Positions 27,772-35,484 of a stretch of DNA of 64,000 nucleotides are shown here, in pieces (position 1 is the stretch's first letter; each line of letters starts with the position of its first letter). The translations under genes and the position numbers were made by a program. The notes under the pieces were generated by a model. The model had not been told where the DNA came from, searched no databases, and saw only the letters and a list, made by a program, of their open reading frames with translations. The DNA comes from JADLHS01 sp964561105 (lineage in GTDB: Bacteria; Verrucomicrobiota; Verrucomicrobiia; Limisphaerales; JADLHS01): the NCBI GenBank assembly GCA_964561105.1, contig CAZLOH010000006.1:62001-126000 (forward strand), written 5' to 3'.

Positions 27772-28818
27772 ATGATGAAGATGAAGATCACGCGCATGAC
27801 CTTGCCCACTCCCGCGACCTGTCTGGCCGCGCTGCTCCTGTCACCGGCGGTAGCCGGGGCTGACCCCCTGGTTTTTCGCGAAATGTGCGACGCCTCGGCG
27901 GCGGTGCAGTTGAATGGCGACCTGTTTGCCGCGGCGAACGATGAGGATAATCTGCTCCGGTTCTACCGGCTCAGCCAGCCGGGCCGTCCGTTGGGATCAT
28001 TCAATCTGAATCCGTTCCTGTTCGGCTCGAAGCGCGGTGGCGAGACCGACTTGGAGGCCGCCGCCCGGGTTGGCGATCGCGTGTATTGGATCACCTCGCA
28101 TGGGCGCAACAAAGCGGGCGAGTCCGATCCCAATCGCCGAAAATTTTTCGCTCTCGACATCGAGCGGCATGGCCGGGATGCCACTTTGAAACCAGTGGGG
28201 CGGGTTTATACCGAGCTGTTGACCGATCTGCTGCATGAACCCTCGTTGGCGCGGTTTGATCTCGCGACTGCGGCGGAGCGGGCGCCCAAGGCGGAGGGCG
28301 GACTCAACATCGAAGCCCTCACCGATGCGCCGGACGGCAGTTTGCTGATCGGTTTCCGCAACCCAATTCCGCAGGGGCGGGCGTTAGTGGTGCCGCTCTT
28401 GAATCCCGCCCTGGTGATTACCGGGGCGCGCCCGCAATTTGGCGAACCGGCGCTGCTGGATCTGGGTGGGTTGGGGTTGCGGGGCATGGGCTCGGTCGCG
28501 GGCGGTTACTACCTGATCGCCGGGCCGGCGGACCAGGAAGGCAGCTCGCAAATGTTTTGGTGGCCGGGCGGCAACACTCAACCGCAGCGATGCGACGGAA
28601 TGTCCCTTGAGGGATTCAACCCGGAAGCGATCTGCTTCCACGATGACACCAACCGCATGGATTATGTGATTCTCAGCGATGACGGCACGCGTAAAGTGGA
28701 TGGGAAAGATTGCAAGAAACTGCCCAAGCGCGAGCGCCAGTTCCGCGCTTATGAAGTGGCGCGGACGCGGCCCGGGTCGCACGGGCAAACCACTGACTCG
28801 GCCGCGAGCGGGAGGTAG
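27772..28818 (+). CDS. Secreted DUF3616 protein
   Basis: 348 aa if started at ATG 27772; start codons at 27775 and 27781 are equally possible in ATGATGAAGATG. The signal peptide is PATCLAALLLSPAVAGADP. The body matches the DUF3616 pattern: ANDEDNLLRFY near the start, GGETDLEAAARVGDRVYWITSHGRN with the conserved TD-E and SHGR, NIEALTDAPDGSLLIGFRNP, and DLGGLGLRGM. Repeated strands suggest a beta-propeller in the periplasm or outside. No catalytic activity is established for the family. It lies 190 bp after the kinase, on the same strand, and may be part of the same regulatory unit. Confidence 0.85.
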   Translation: MMKMKITRMTLPTPATCLAALLLSPAVAGADPLVFREMCDASAAVQLNGDLFAAANDEDNLLRFYRLSQPGRPLGSFNLNPFLFGSKRGGETDLEAAARVGDRVYWITSHGRNKAGESDPNRRKFFALDIERHGRDATLKPVGRVYTELLTDLLHEPSLARFDLATAAERAPKAEGGLNIEALTDAPDGSLLIGFRNPIPQGRALVVPLLNPALVITGARPQFGEPALLDLGGLGLRGMGSVAGGYYLIAGPADQEGSSQMFWWPGGNTQPQRCDGMSLEGFNPEAICFHDDTNRMDYVILSDDGTRKVDGKDCKKLPKRERQFRAYEVARTRPGSHGQTTDSAASGR

Positions 28819-28821
28819 GGA

Positions 28822-29430
28822 TTATCGGCCTCGTTCGGAGCGGCCAACTTCGCCGCGTTGGGCGGATCCGGCCAGCGTCCCATTCTCAACCTCACAGGCA
28901 TCCGCGGCGGTCGGTTGTTTCCGAAGCGGAACGATCTGGTCCAGGACGGACCTGAACGGGGCCGCGTGGCGTTCCTGCAGTCGCCGCAGATACGGCTCGT
29001 AATGGCGGCCCACAAACCGACCGTATTCCGTGCGTCCGCAAATGCGCTCCTGTTTTTCCTCGCTGGATTCGGCGAGCAGATCCCGAATCATTTTCAGGAA
29101 GACCGGCACATCAATCGGTTTTTCGATGAGTCCTTCCACACCCAGCGCCGCCGCCCGTTCCTGCTGGCCCCACTCGGCGGTGATGATGATGGTGGGGACA
29201 AACGGGTTCGTGACGGCCATCTCCTGAAAGACTTCCCAGCCGTTTTCCGCCCCAAGGTTGATGTCGAGGACGACCAGGTCAGGGCGAGCGTCCTTGAACT
29301 GCGTCAGAGCCTCGGTGGCGTCCCGCGCCGGGTACACCGCGTACTGCTCGGCTTCCAGCAACTTCTTCAAGGAAGTCAGGACGGATTGATCGTCATCTAC
29401 CACCAGTAATCTTGCTTTCATGATTTTCAT
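28822..29430 (-). CDS. Single-receiver response regulator with a C-terminal extension
   Basis: 202 aa. Residues 1-125 are a complete receiver: DDD at 12-14, phosphoacceptor Asp56 in LVVLDINLG, Thr/Ala in IIITAEWG and Lys in LIEKPID. The remaining 75 residues (YGRFVGRHYEPYLRRLQERHAAPF) have no DNA-binding or enzymatic pattern that I recognise, so it may act through protein contact, as CheY-like regulators do. It follows the degenerate receiver gene by 29 bp and belongs to the unit led by candidate promoter B. Its stop is only 4 bp from the convergent DUF3616 stop. Confidence 0.85.
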   Translation of the reverse strand: MKIMKARLLVVDDDQSVLTSLKKLLEAEQYAVYPARDATEALTQFKDARPDLVVLDINLGAENGWEVFQEMAVTNPFVPTIIITAEWGQQERAAALGVEGLIEKPIDVPVFLKMIRDLLAESSEEKQERICGRTEYGRFVGRHYEPYLRRLQERHAAPFRSVLDQIVPLRKQPTAADACEVENGTLAGSAQRGEVGRSERGR

Positions 29431-29459
29431 TCAGCTGGGTTGTCGCATCCACTTGCGGC

Positions 29460-29900
29460 CTACCGCTGCAACACATAGGTGTCGGATTTCCGATGGACTC
29501 GTTCCCGCAGCGTTTCCGTCAGCACCGTGTCCACTCCTTCCAACAGCGCCTTGGAAGCGATCGGGTGCTTCAAAACCAGATCCGCCATCAGCGACGAGGC
29601 GTAATCCAGCTCCGTTGCTTCGTCGCACGTCAGCACCAGCGGAAGGAACGGGTCCATATCCGTCAGCGCGGCCAGCGTGTTCGGAGCGCCTGCGCCGACC
29701 TCCTTCGGGCCGAAAGGCGTGCCGTGATCCAGCACAATCACACCGATGCGGATTGCGCGCAGCGCTTCGACGGCCTGCCGCCCGTTTTCCACGGGCAGGA
29801 CGGCATAGCCGCCCGCCTGCAAAATTTCGCCGAGCGACTCGCGGACGGTGAAATCGTTACTGACCAGGAGAATTCGATTGGTTTTGGTTTGATGGTTCAC
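29460..29900 (-). CDS. Degenerate receiver-domain protein
   Basis: 146 aa started at GTG 29900, which is preceded by a good ribosome-binding site (aaagaggcaacc). The receiver core is visible: RILLVSNDFTVRESL, phosphoacceptor-position Asp58 in VIVLDHGTPFG, and Lys in LVLKHPI. The first acidic pair is reduced to SND and the switch Thr position reads LTCDEA, so phosphorylation may be altered or lost. The loop after Asp58 is longer than usual. There is no output domain. It precedes the complete receiver gene by 29 bp, suggesting a paired phosphorelay or titration role (inference). Confidence 0.75.
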   Translation of the reverse strand: MNHQTKTNRILLVSNDFTVRESLGEILQAGGYAVLPVENGRQAVEALRAIRIGVIVLDHGTPFGPKEVGAGAPNTLAALTDMDPFLPLVLTCDEATELDYASSLMADLVLKHPIASKALLEGVDTVLTETLRERVHRKSDTYVLQR

Positions 29901-29920
29901 GGTTGCCTCTTTGGGGGTTA

Positions 29921-30178
29921 TCAGTGGGTGAGCGCCCGGGAAAATCCCGCGCCGCGTTCCTTCCGGAGCACCCGGCAAGTGACGCGGGGCCGACGCCCGG
30001 GCTTGACATTGATCCTGAATCCGAACGGGCTGTATGGCGCCGCGCCTTCAACCGCCGGGAATTCCATTTCGGCGAGCGGCCCAGCCGGTCGCGCCGCGTG
30101 GGAATGTCCGGCCCGGATTTCCGGAATGAAAGACACAACATCGGTTTCGACGGGTGATGGGATCGTTTTTATTTTCAT
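29921..30178 (-). CDS. Small hypothetical protein (85 aa), first ORF behind promoter B
   Basis: An ORF on the minus strand from ATG 30178, reading MKIKTIPSPVETDVVSF and ending FSRALTH. No family is recognised and no transmembrane segment or signal is seen. In favour of coding: its codons look like those of neighbouring genes, it ends 20 bp before the receiver gene, and candidate sigma-54 promoter B would start the transcript about 48 nt before its ATG. Against: there is no clear ribosome-binding site and no recognised homologue. Confidence 0.4.
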   Translation of the reverse strand: MKIKTIPSPVETDVVSFIPEIRAGHSHAARPAGPLAEMEFPAVEGAAPYSPFGFRINVKPGRRPRVTCRVLRKERGAGFSRALTH

Positions 30179-30237
30179 GGCGTTTTTTGGTTGCACTGGT
30201 TCCGTTGGAACTCCCGTGTCGGTTCGCTTTCTCCTTT

Positions 30238-30253
30238 AGCTGGCCTTGTGCCA
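30238..30253 (-). promoter_or_regulatory. Candidate sigma-54 promoter B (small ORF and receivers)
   Basis: The minus strand reads TGGCACAAGGCCAGCT followed by AAA, with GG/GC at -24/-12 spacing. Transcription would begin near 30226 and run into the 85-aa ORF and the two receiver genes. Confidence 0.65.
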
Positions 30254-30351
30254 TCCGCTGACATCGCGCCTTTGCGTAGGTTTTCGCGCGAATTCGCCGG
30301 AGCGAATCGGGAGCCGCGTCCGCCGGCGGTTGATTTGAGTCCGTCGCCGGC

Positions 30352-30371
30352 TCGATTTGTTTCAGCGCGAG
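30352..30371. promoter_or_regulatory. Candidate activator site upstream of promoter B
   Basis: TCGATTTGTTTCAGCGCGAG, 99 bp upstream of the -24 element. It is framed by perfect 8-bp inverted arms ccggctcg (30347-30354) and cgagccgg (30368-30375), as expected for a dimeric activator site. The remaining sequence to 30563 shows no gene. Confidence 0.55.
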
Positions 30372-30563
30372 CCGGGTCGTCGTCGAAAAAACTTTCACGC
30401 GGATCCGCAACGAACCTCGTCACCGGCGGCGCACAGCGGCAAGGGATCATGGTGTTGGGGATCTCTCCTGACGACGGGGAGTGGCCGGCAGGATTGGATT
30501 TTCCCTTCGTGCCTCGGAACATTCGCGTTGACGAAGTGGGCAGGCTTCGCGGCGCGCGGTGAG

Positions 30564-31151
30564 TTAGTCGGCCGGAACCGCAGCCTCGCTGCGGTTCAGT
30601 TGGTTGACGACCACCTTGGCGGGTCGGAAGAGCTCCTGCCCATGCACCCAGCCGCGTTGCCAGACTTCCAGAACAATCTGGTCCGGTTGGAGCGGCTCGG
30701 AGCGTACACCAATGGCTTCCTGAAAATGCGGGTCAAACGGCTGCGCAAGATCATCGCGACGGATGAACCCGTGGTGGCGGAGCACTTGCAGCAGATGGCG
30801 CAACGTCAGTTCAACGCCCTCGGCCAGCGCTCCTGCCGAGTGAGTTGGGTTGCTGGCCAGCGCGCGTTCGAGGTTGTCCACCACGGGCAGGAGTTCCCGG
30901 ACGAACCCATGCTTCTGTTCCGCCGCCCGGCGTTCGCTGTCCCGCGCGCTTCGCTTCTTGAAATTGTCGAACTCCGCCGCCAGCCGGAGATAACGCTCCG
31001 GCCAATCGCCGGCCGCAGGTTGCGGCCCGGCGCCTGCCTGGTCCATGGCCGGCGGTTCCGAAGTGAACGGGCTTGGGGCCGGCCCGCGCGCGGAGGCATT
31101 TTGCCTGGCGCGCGCGGTAACACCGCCGGTTGGAACGAGCTGATCATCCAT
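30564..31151 (-). CDS. grpE: GrpE nucleotide exchange factor
   Basis: 195 aa. A disordered Pro/Ala/Gly-rich N-terminus leads to the GrpE core: WPERYLRLAAEFDNFKKRSARDSERR (coiled-coil dimer helix), LLPVVDNLERALAS, LLQVLRHHGFIR and the beta-domain end FDPHFQEAIG ... VLEVWQRGWVHGQELFRPAKVVV, matching the conserved GY-x-x(R)-LxRPAxVxV ending. It releases ADP from DnaK. dnaK and dnaJ are not next to it. Instead it follows hpf by 30 bp, so this looks like a specialised or second GrpE made with the hibernation factor under candidate promoter C (inference). Confidence 0.92.
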   Translation of the reverse strand: MDDQLVPTGGVTARARQNASARGPAPSPFTSEPPAMDQAGAGPQPAAGDWPERYLRLAAEFDNFKKRSARDSERRAAEQKHGFVRELLPVVDNLERALASNPTHSAGALAEGVELTLRHLLQVLRHHGFIRRDDLAQPFDPHFQEAIGVRSEPLQPDQIVLEVWQRGWVHGQELFRPAKVVVNQLNRSEAAVPAD

Positions 31152-31181
31152 GGCTCTTCTCCTCTTACCTTCGCGTCCGGT

Positions 31182-31613
31182 TTACGTCCGGGCGGGCCGG
31201 CGGCCGGCGACTTTACGATGAGCGCGCACGCGGCGGGCGAGCTGGGCGGTTTTACGCCGCCGGAGTCGGCGCTCGATTTTATCGGTCACCAGATCGAGCG
31301 CGGCGAGCGGGTCATGCGTGGTGTGCTCGGCGACCAAATCATTGCCCGGAATCTCATAATGAACGCGGGCGCGAAACTTGTTCGCCGCGTTGGCGCCAAA
31401 CTTGTGCAGTTGCACCCGCGCCCTCACGGCGCGCGGGGCGTAGCGCCGGACCCGGCCAATCTTGCGCTCGATCGCCTCACGCAGTTGCTCGGTAAGCTCG
31501 ACTCCTTCCGCCCGGATGAGGATGTCCATCTCTTCGTCTTTCCAGGCGGCGACTTTTGGTTTGCGGCTCACCGCCAGGTTCGACGGGGTCGTGGGAGCGA
31601 TGTTGGTGTTCAT
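31182..31613 (-). CDS. hpf: Short ribosome hibernation promoting factor/RaiA-like protein
   Basis: 143 aa from ATG 31613; an internal ATG 31529 (MDILIRAEGVEL) would remove 28 residues outside the fold. The HPF/YfiA fold is present: MDILIRAEGVELTEQLREAIERKIGRVRRYAPRAVRARVQL, a central strand with ANKFRARVHYEIPGNDLVAEHTTHDPLAALDLVTDKIERRLRRRK, and a very basic end. It lacks the C-terminal dimerisation domain of long HPF, so it should act as a short form that blocks the ribosomal mRNA/tRNA channel during growth arrest. Candidate sigma-54 promoter C lies about 58 bp upstream. Confidence 0.9.
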   Translation of the reverse strand: MNTNIAPTTPSNLAVSRKPKVAAWKDEEMDILIRAEGVELTEQLREAIERKIGRVRRYAPRAVRARVQLHKFGANAANKFRARVHYEIPGNDLVAEHTTHDPLAALDLVTDKIERRLRRRKTAQLARRVRAHRKVAGRRPART

Positions 31614-31670
31614 ATTATTCGTTGAGAACCGGTGCGTCGTTCGTTACCGACGCCCGATGGCCATCCGGTT

Positions 31671-31686
31671 AGCTGACGGCGTGCCA
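31671..31686 (-). promoter_or_regulatory. Candidate sigma-54 promoter C (hpf-grpE)
   Basis: The minus strand reads TGGCACGCCGTCAGCT followed by AAC. The -24 half matches the TGGCACG consensus fully and GC is at -12. Transcription would start near 31660, about 47 nt before the hpf ATG. Confidence 0.7.
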
Positions 31687-31753
31687 GCGCGGAAAAGAGC
31701 GGAAATCCAAGGCTTTTGCCGGATCAGACGACGCGGGCCAGGCGGCATCGGGC

Positions 31754-31794
31754 GATTTCGTTCCGAGGTCGGTTCGAATTGTTTCGCCGCGAGA
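31754..31794. promoter_or_regulatory. Two adjacent candidate activator sites upstream of promoter C
   Basis: CGATTTCGTTCCGAGGTCGG at 31754-31773 and TCGAATTGTTTCGCCGCGAG at 31775-31794. Both resemble the sites upstream of promoters A and B. The second lies 89 bp upstream of the -24 element of C and about 160 bp upstream of divergent promoter E. Confidence 0.5.
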
Positions 31795-31841
31795 ACTTTC
31801 AGTGATCGCAGCGGAGTTCCCATCGTTCGCCGGCGGAAAAG

Positions 31842-31848
31842 TGTTTCG
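31842..31848. promoter_or_regulatory. Possible activator half-site upstream of promoter E
   Basis: TGTTTCG within aaaagTGTTTCGtcttc, about 106 bp upstream of promoter E. It matches only the core of the proposed activator motif, so it is the weakest of the series. Confidence 0.3.
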
Positions 31849-31953
31849 TCTTCAGGGAACGCTTGAACACCGTGTCGGCGTGCGCGAATCAACTGCCAAC
31901 GTCATCCGCTTCCAACAGCAGGCCGACAGGTCTGGTCTGCGGCAGCGTTGGGC

Positions 31954-31969
31954 TGGCACGTCGTTGGCT
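31954..31969 (+). promoter_or_regulatory. Candidate sigma-54 promoter E (sensor kinase/activator operon)
   Basis: The plus strand reads TGGCACGTCGTTGGCT followed by AAA, with GG/GC at -24/-12 spacing. It faces the 81-aa membrane peptide, the kinase and the NtrC-type activator, implying positive autoregulation. Confidence 0.65.
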
Positions 31970-32074
31970 AAAGAAATCCATCCAAGTTGAGAATGGGGTG
32001 CGATGGAGTTGTGCTGTGCCTCGCGCGGTGATTTGATTCTCAACCAATCACCCAGACAGACGAAAGGTTACGAT

Positions 32075-32320
32075 ATGAATGAAGTGGAGCTCAGCTTTGC
32101 GATTCTCGCGCTGGCGCTGGTCGGAACGGACATCGCCGTGCGGCTGGCCATTGCGCCGCATCGGCGCGATGAACAACTCGATGAGTTGATGGGCAGCTTG
32201 AGCGAGCCTTACCCGGTCCCCGGGAGCGAAGTGGTCGAAGCCGATCCGTTGGCCGGGCGCAAGCCGGCCCGGAAATTATCGCGGCACGGGTTTTTGATTC
32301 GCGCGAGCGGTGGGTTCTGA
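32075..32320 (+). CDS. Small membrane-anchored protein (81 aa)
   Basis: Starts at ATG 32075 with an upstream gaaagg. The N-terminal segment LSFAILALALVGTDIAVRLAI is one transmembrane helix; the rest is a charged cytosolic tail (HRRDEQLDELMGSLSEPYPVPGSEVVEADP, basic end). No family is recognised. It sits 21 bp before the sensor kinase and directly after candidate promoter E, so it may modulate the kinase, as small membrane proteins of two-component systems can (inference). Confidence 0.65.
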   Translation: MNEVELSFAILALALVGTDIAVRLAIAPHRRDEQLDELMGSLSEPYPVPGSEVVEADPLAGRKPARKLSRHGFLIRASGGF

Positions 32321-32341
32321 TTAGCCTGCCGCACTTGCATC

Positions 32342-33712
32342 ATGCGCTCAAAAGCCACCTTTCGGCCGACGGAGTTTCTGATTGCCGCCGCGATTCTGGT
32401 GGCGGGCTTGGTCTGGGCGGAGCGAACGGCCTGGCGGCAGTTGTCCCTGCTGCGGGCGGAAATGGACGTGCAGCAGATCGAGCGTTTCCGTTCCGCCGAC
32501 CAGCTTCGTGCCGGAATTCTCCAGATTCAAAATCTTTGGCGGCGTGGGTTGGAGCAAACAAATGGTGACGCGCGAACCCGGATCGTCCTGATCAGCGGGC
32601 GAATCAAAACATTGCTGACGTCGCTGGCCGACCAGAATGACGCGCCGCGAGAGGTGGCGCTGCTGCACGACATTGATGTCACGTTCGAGGAATATCTGGG
32701 CCGAATCCACCAGTCGTTTGCGGCGGCCGGCGGAATCGCGGAGACACCCGCCCCCGAATTGGAGTCGGGCATCGAACCGCATTTGAAACAACTGCTCGCT
32801 CTCACCGAAGAACTCACCCAGGCCAATCGTTCTGCCACCAAACAATTCCTCGCCGACACGCATGCGGCCTTGACCCGGTTGCAACACTTCCTGTTTGCCT
32901 CCCTGGTCGGACTGCTGCTGTGCGGTGCCGCCATCGTCGTGCTCATTTATCGGCGGACCATCGCGCCGTTGCGGAACACGCTCACCGAGAGCCGCGCCAT
33001 CATTGATCGCCAGGAAAAGCTGGCTTCGTTGGGCGTCTTTGCGACCGGCATTGCCCATGAGATTCGGAATCCGCTGACGGCCATCAAGGTCCGCTTGTTC
33101 ACCCTCAAGAGCAGTCACCGGCCGGGCACTTCCGAGGCGGAGGATCTCGAGGTCATCCGGGCGGAGATTGACCGGCTCGAAAATATCGTGCGCGACTTCC
33201 TCCAGTTCGCGCGGCCGGCCGAGCCGGAATTCCAGGTGCTGTCGGCCAGTCAGTACCTTCGGGAAATCCAAAACCTCCTGCAATCGGACTTGGCGCGCAG
33301 TGCGGTGGAACTTAAACTCGACCTCCGGGCCGAGGTCCGGATCCGGGTGGACCCAAACAAGCTGAAGCAGGTGTTGATCAATTTCATTCGGAATGGAGCG
33401 GAGAGCATGGCGGCCGGTGGGGTGGTCACGTTGCGGCTGCGGCAGGACGAACAATTGCTCCATGGCCGGCGCGTCCACGCGGTGGTGATTGACATCGTGG
33501 ATCAGGGCCACGGCATTCCGCCGGAAGTTCAGAAGCGGCTGTTTGACCCCTTCTTCACCACGAAAGAAGCCGGCACCGGTCTCGGCCTGTCCATCTCGGC
33601 GCGCATTGTCGAGAAGCACGGCGGGGTGATTCAATATCAAACCCAACCGGGTCATGGCACCACTTTCAGCATCGTGCTGCCTCCTGTTTCCGAAAATGAA
33701 ATCCAATCCTAG
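32342..33712 (+). CDS. NtrB/AtoS-type membrane sensor histidine kinase
   Basis: 456 aa. The transmembrane helices are LIAAAILVAGLVWAE (about 12-26) and FASLVGLLLCGAAIVVLIY (about 185-203). The helical periplasmic region between them is rich in Leu/Gln/Glu, like a four-helix-bundle sensor. The H box is FATGIAHEIRNPLTAIKVRL, the form used by partners of sigma-54 activators. The N box is KQVLINFIRNGAESM, the G1 box DQGHGIP, the F box FDPFFTTKEAGT and the G2 box GLGLSI, all complete. The 3' end overlaps the regulator gene by 17 bp. Its signal is unknown; the proposed regulon points to growth arrest or energy stress. Confidence 0.92.
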   Translation: MRSKATFRPTEFLIAAAILVAGLVWAERTAWRQLSLLRAEMDVQQIERFRSADQLRAGILQIQNLWRRGLEQTNGDARTRIVLISGRIKTLLTSLADQNDAPREVALLHDIDVTFEEYLGRIHQSFAAAGGIAETPAPELESGIEPHLKQLLALTEELTQANRSATKQFLADTHAALTRLQHFLFASLVGLLLCGAAIVVLIYRRTIAPLRNTLTESRAIIDRQEKLASLGVFATGIAHEIRNPLTAIKVRLFTLKSSHRPGTSEAEDLEVIRAEIDRLENIVRDFLQFARPAEPEFQVLSASQYLREIQNLLQSDLARSAVELKLDLRAEVRIRVDPNKLKQVLINFIRNGAESMAAGGVVTLRLRQDEQLLHGRRVHAVVIDIVDQGHGIPPEVQKRLFDPFFTTKEAGTGLGLSISARIVEKHGGVIQYQTQPGHGTTFSIVLPPVSENEIQS

Positions 33713-35126
33713 AATCCTGCTCATCGAAGACGACCGGAACATCGCCTCCGGCCTGCAAAAAGTGATGCACACCCACGGCTATGCCGTCACGGTGCAAGGG
33801 CGCGGCGACGATGGCCTGGCGCAGGCGCTGGCAGAGGCGTTTGATGTGGTCATCACCGACTTGAAGCTGCCGGGCACGGACGGCTTGGAAGTGGTGAAAC
33901 AGTTGCATCAAGCCAAACCAAAGCTGCCGATTATTCTGATCACGGCTCACGGCTCGACGGAAACAGCCATTGAGGCGACCAAGTGGGGGGCCTTTGATTA
34001 CATCCCCAAGCCATTTGATGTGGAAGAACTCCTGGACCTCACCGCCAAGGCGTTGGAAAGCAGCCGGCTGATGTCGGACCCGGTGGAAATGGGGGAGGCG
34101 GACTCGAGTCGCACCGCCATCGTGGGCAAGAGCCGCGTCATGCAGGGCATCTACAAGGAAATCGGCCGCGTCGCGGCGACTTCCGTGACGGTGCTGATCC
34201 GTGGCGATACCGGCACCGGCAAGGAATTGATCGCGCGGGCCATTTACCAGCACAGCGATCGCGCCGCCGCGCCTTTCATCGCCATCAATTGCGCCGCCAT
34301 TCCGGAAAATCTTTTGGAGAGCGAACTGTTCGGGCACGAGCGCGGTTCGTTCACCGGCGCGGACGCGCGGCGGATTGGCCGCTTTGAACAGGCCAATGGC
34401 GGCACCATCTTCCTCGACGAGATTGGCGACATGAACGCCAACTTGCAGGCCAAACTTTTGCGCGTGCTCCAGGAGAAGACGATTCAACGCGTGGGCGGCC
34501 GCGAAACTGTTTCGGTGGATGTGCGGATCATCGCGGCCACGCACCGCGATTTGGAGGCGGCCATCCGCGAGCGGCTGTTTCGTGAGGACCTGTTCTATCG
34601 GTTGAGCGTCGTCACCATCAAGTTGCCGCCGTTGCAGCAACGGAGCGACGACATCCCCGACATGGTGCGATATTTCCTGCGGCGTTACGGGCCGGAAGCC
34701 GGCGTCGCTTCACCGGCGATCAGTCCCGAGGCGATTGCCTTTCTCCAGAGCCAGTCCTGGCCGGGCAACGTGCGCGAGTTGGAAAACACCGTGCGCAAGG
34801 CCCTGTTGCTGGCGCGCGATTACACCATTAGCCTGGAACACGTCCGGGAAGTCCTCGCCAAGACCCGCGAACCGGTGGCCACCTCGCAGCAAACCCACGC
34901 GGCCTACATCACCGAGTTGATGGACCGGGTCGAACGTGGCGAGGTTCAGAATGCCTTCGCCAAAATGCTGGCCGACCTTGAACCTGAGCTCTACGCCCAA
35001 GCCATTCAGCGTGCGCATGGCAACCTGACCAAAGCCGCGCAATGGCTGGGCGTCACGCGATTGAAGATGCGCGAGAAGCTCAAGGAATTCGGCCTGCACC
35101 CGAAGCACGAAGGCCCAGGCGAATAG
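33696..35126 (+). CDS. NtrC-family sigma-54-dependent transcription activator
   Basis: 476 aa from ATG 33696. The receiver domain has D12/D13 and phosphoacceptor D55 (VVITDLKLPGTDG), LITAHG and YIPKPF. The AAA+ domain has Walker A GDTGTGKE (about 168-175), ESELFGHERGSFTGA, Walker B GGTIFLDEIGD and an arginine-finger region FREDLFYRL. The loop that contacts sigma-54 reads GSFTGA rather than GAFTGA, a variant known in other activators. The C-terminus carries a Fis-type helix-turn-helix (NLTKAAQWLGVTRLKMREKLKEFGL). The DNA-binding and sigma-54-contacting parts are complete, so it should activate TGGCAC-N7-GC promoters. Five such elements lie within 25 kb, one before its own operon. Confidence 0.95.
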   Translation: MKSNPRILLIEDDRNIASGLQKVMHTHGYAVTVQGRGDDGLAQALAEAFDVVITDLKLPGTDGLEVVKQLHQAKPKLPIILITAHGSTETAIEATKWGAFDYIPKPFDVEELLDLTAKALESSRLMSDPVEMGEADSSRTAIVGKSRVMQGIYKEIGRVAATSVTVLIRGDTGTGKELIARAIYQHSDRAAAPFIAINCAAIPENLLESELFGHERGSFTGADARRIGRFEQANGGTIFLDEIGDMNANLQAKLLRVLQEKTIQRVGGRETVSVDVRIIAATHRDLEAAIRERLFREDLFYRLSVVTIKLPPLQQRSDDIPDMVRYFLRRYGPEAGVASPAISPEAIAFLQSQSWPGNVRELENTVRKALLLARDYTISLEHVREVLAKTREPVATSQQTHAAYITELMDRVERGEVQNAFAKMLADLEPELYAQAIQRAHGNLTKAAQWLGVTRLKMREKLKEFGLHPKHEGPGE

Positions 35127-35186
35127 AAACCTTCCGGGAACGCTGTCGCAAAGGATGGCGCGGCGGAACTTCCCGCGCGCTCGATT

Positions 35187-35227
35187 CCGTCCGCTCTGCG
35201 CGGACGGGCTGGTCGCAGCGCGACCAG
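35187..35227. repeat. Two tandem hairpins downstream of the activator gene
   Basis: ccgtccgc/gcggacgg (35187-35207, 5-nt loop) is followed at once by ctggtcgc-agc-gcgaccag (35209-35227, 3-nt loop). Both stems are perfect. No T-run follows, so termination is possible but unproven. The second shares the CGC-AGC-GCG apex with the hairpin at 9240-9256. Confidence 0.55.
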
Positions 35228-35484
35228 CACCACCTGCAAAAAAAGAAATGCGCCCCGGCTCAGGTAAAATCCTGTGACTCACGGGGCAACACCCGTCGTC
35301 CGGAGGATCGGGAGCGAGGGGGCTGGAATCCTCTCCGCCCTCGACACGCGCGTCATCGTCGCGAATCCGCGCAAGCGGATGTCCTCGACCACCGCGCCTT
35401 GGCCGCGAAGCCAGGAGAACCAAGCTTGTGGAAATCCGACTTGTCCGACTGAACATTTGCGACTTGCACTGCGTCCATGAATCT

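Noticed and set aside
30191..31625. Long plus-strand open frames opposite grpE and hpf
   Set aside because: They are shadows of the minus-strand grpE and hpf genes, which have clear protein families.
35127..35260. Intrinsic terminator after the activator gene
   Set aside because: Hairpins are strong but there is no T-rich tail, so I list them as repeats only.
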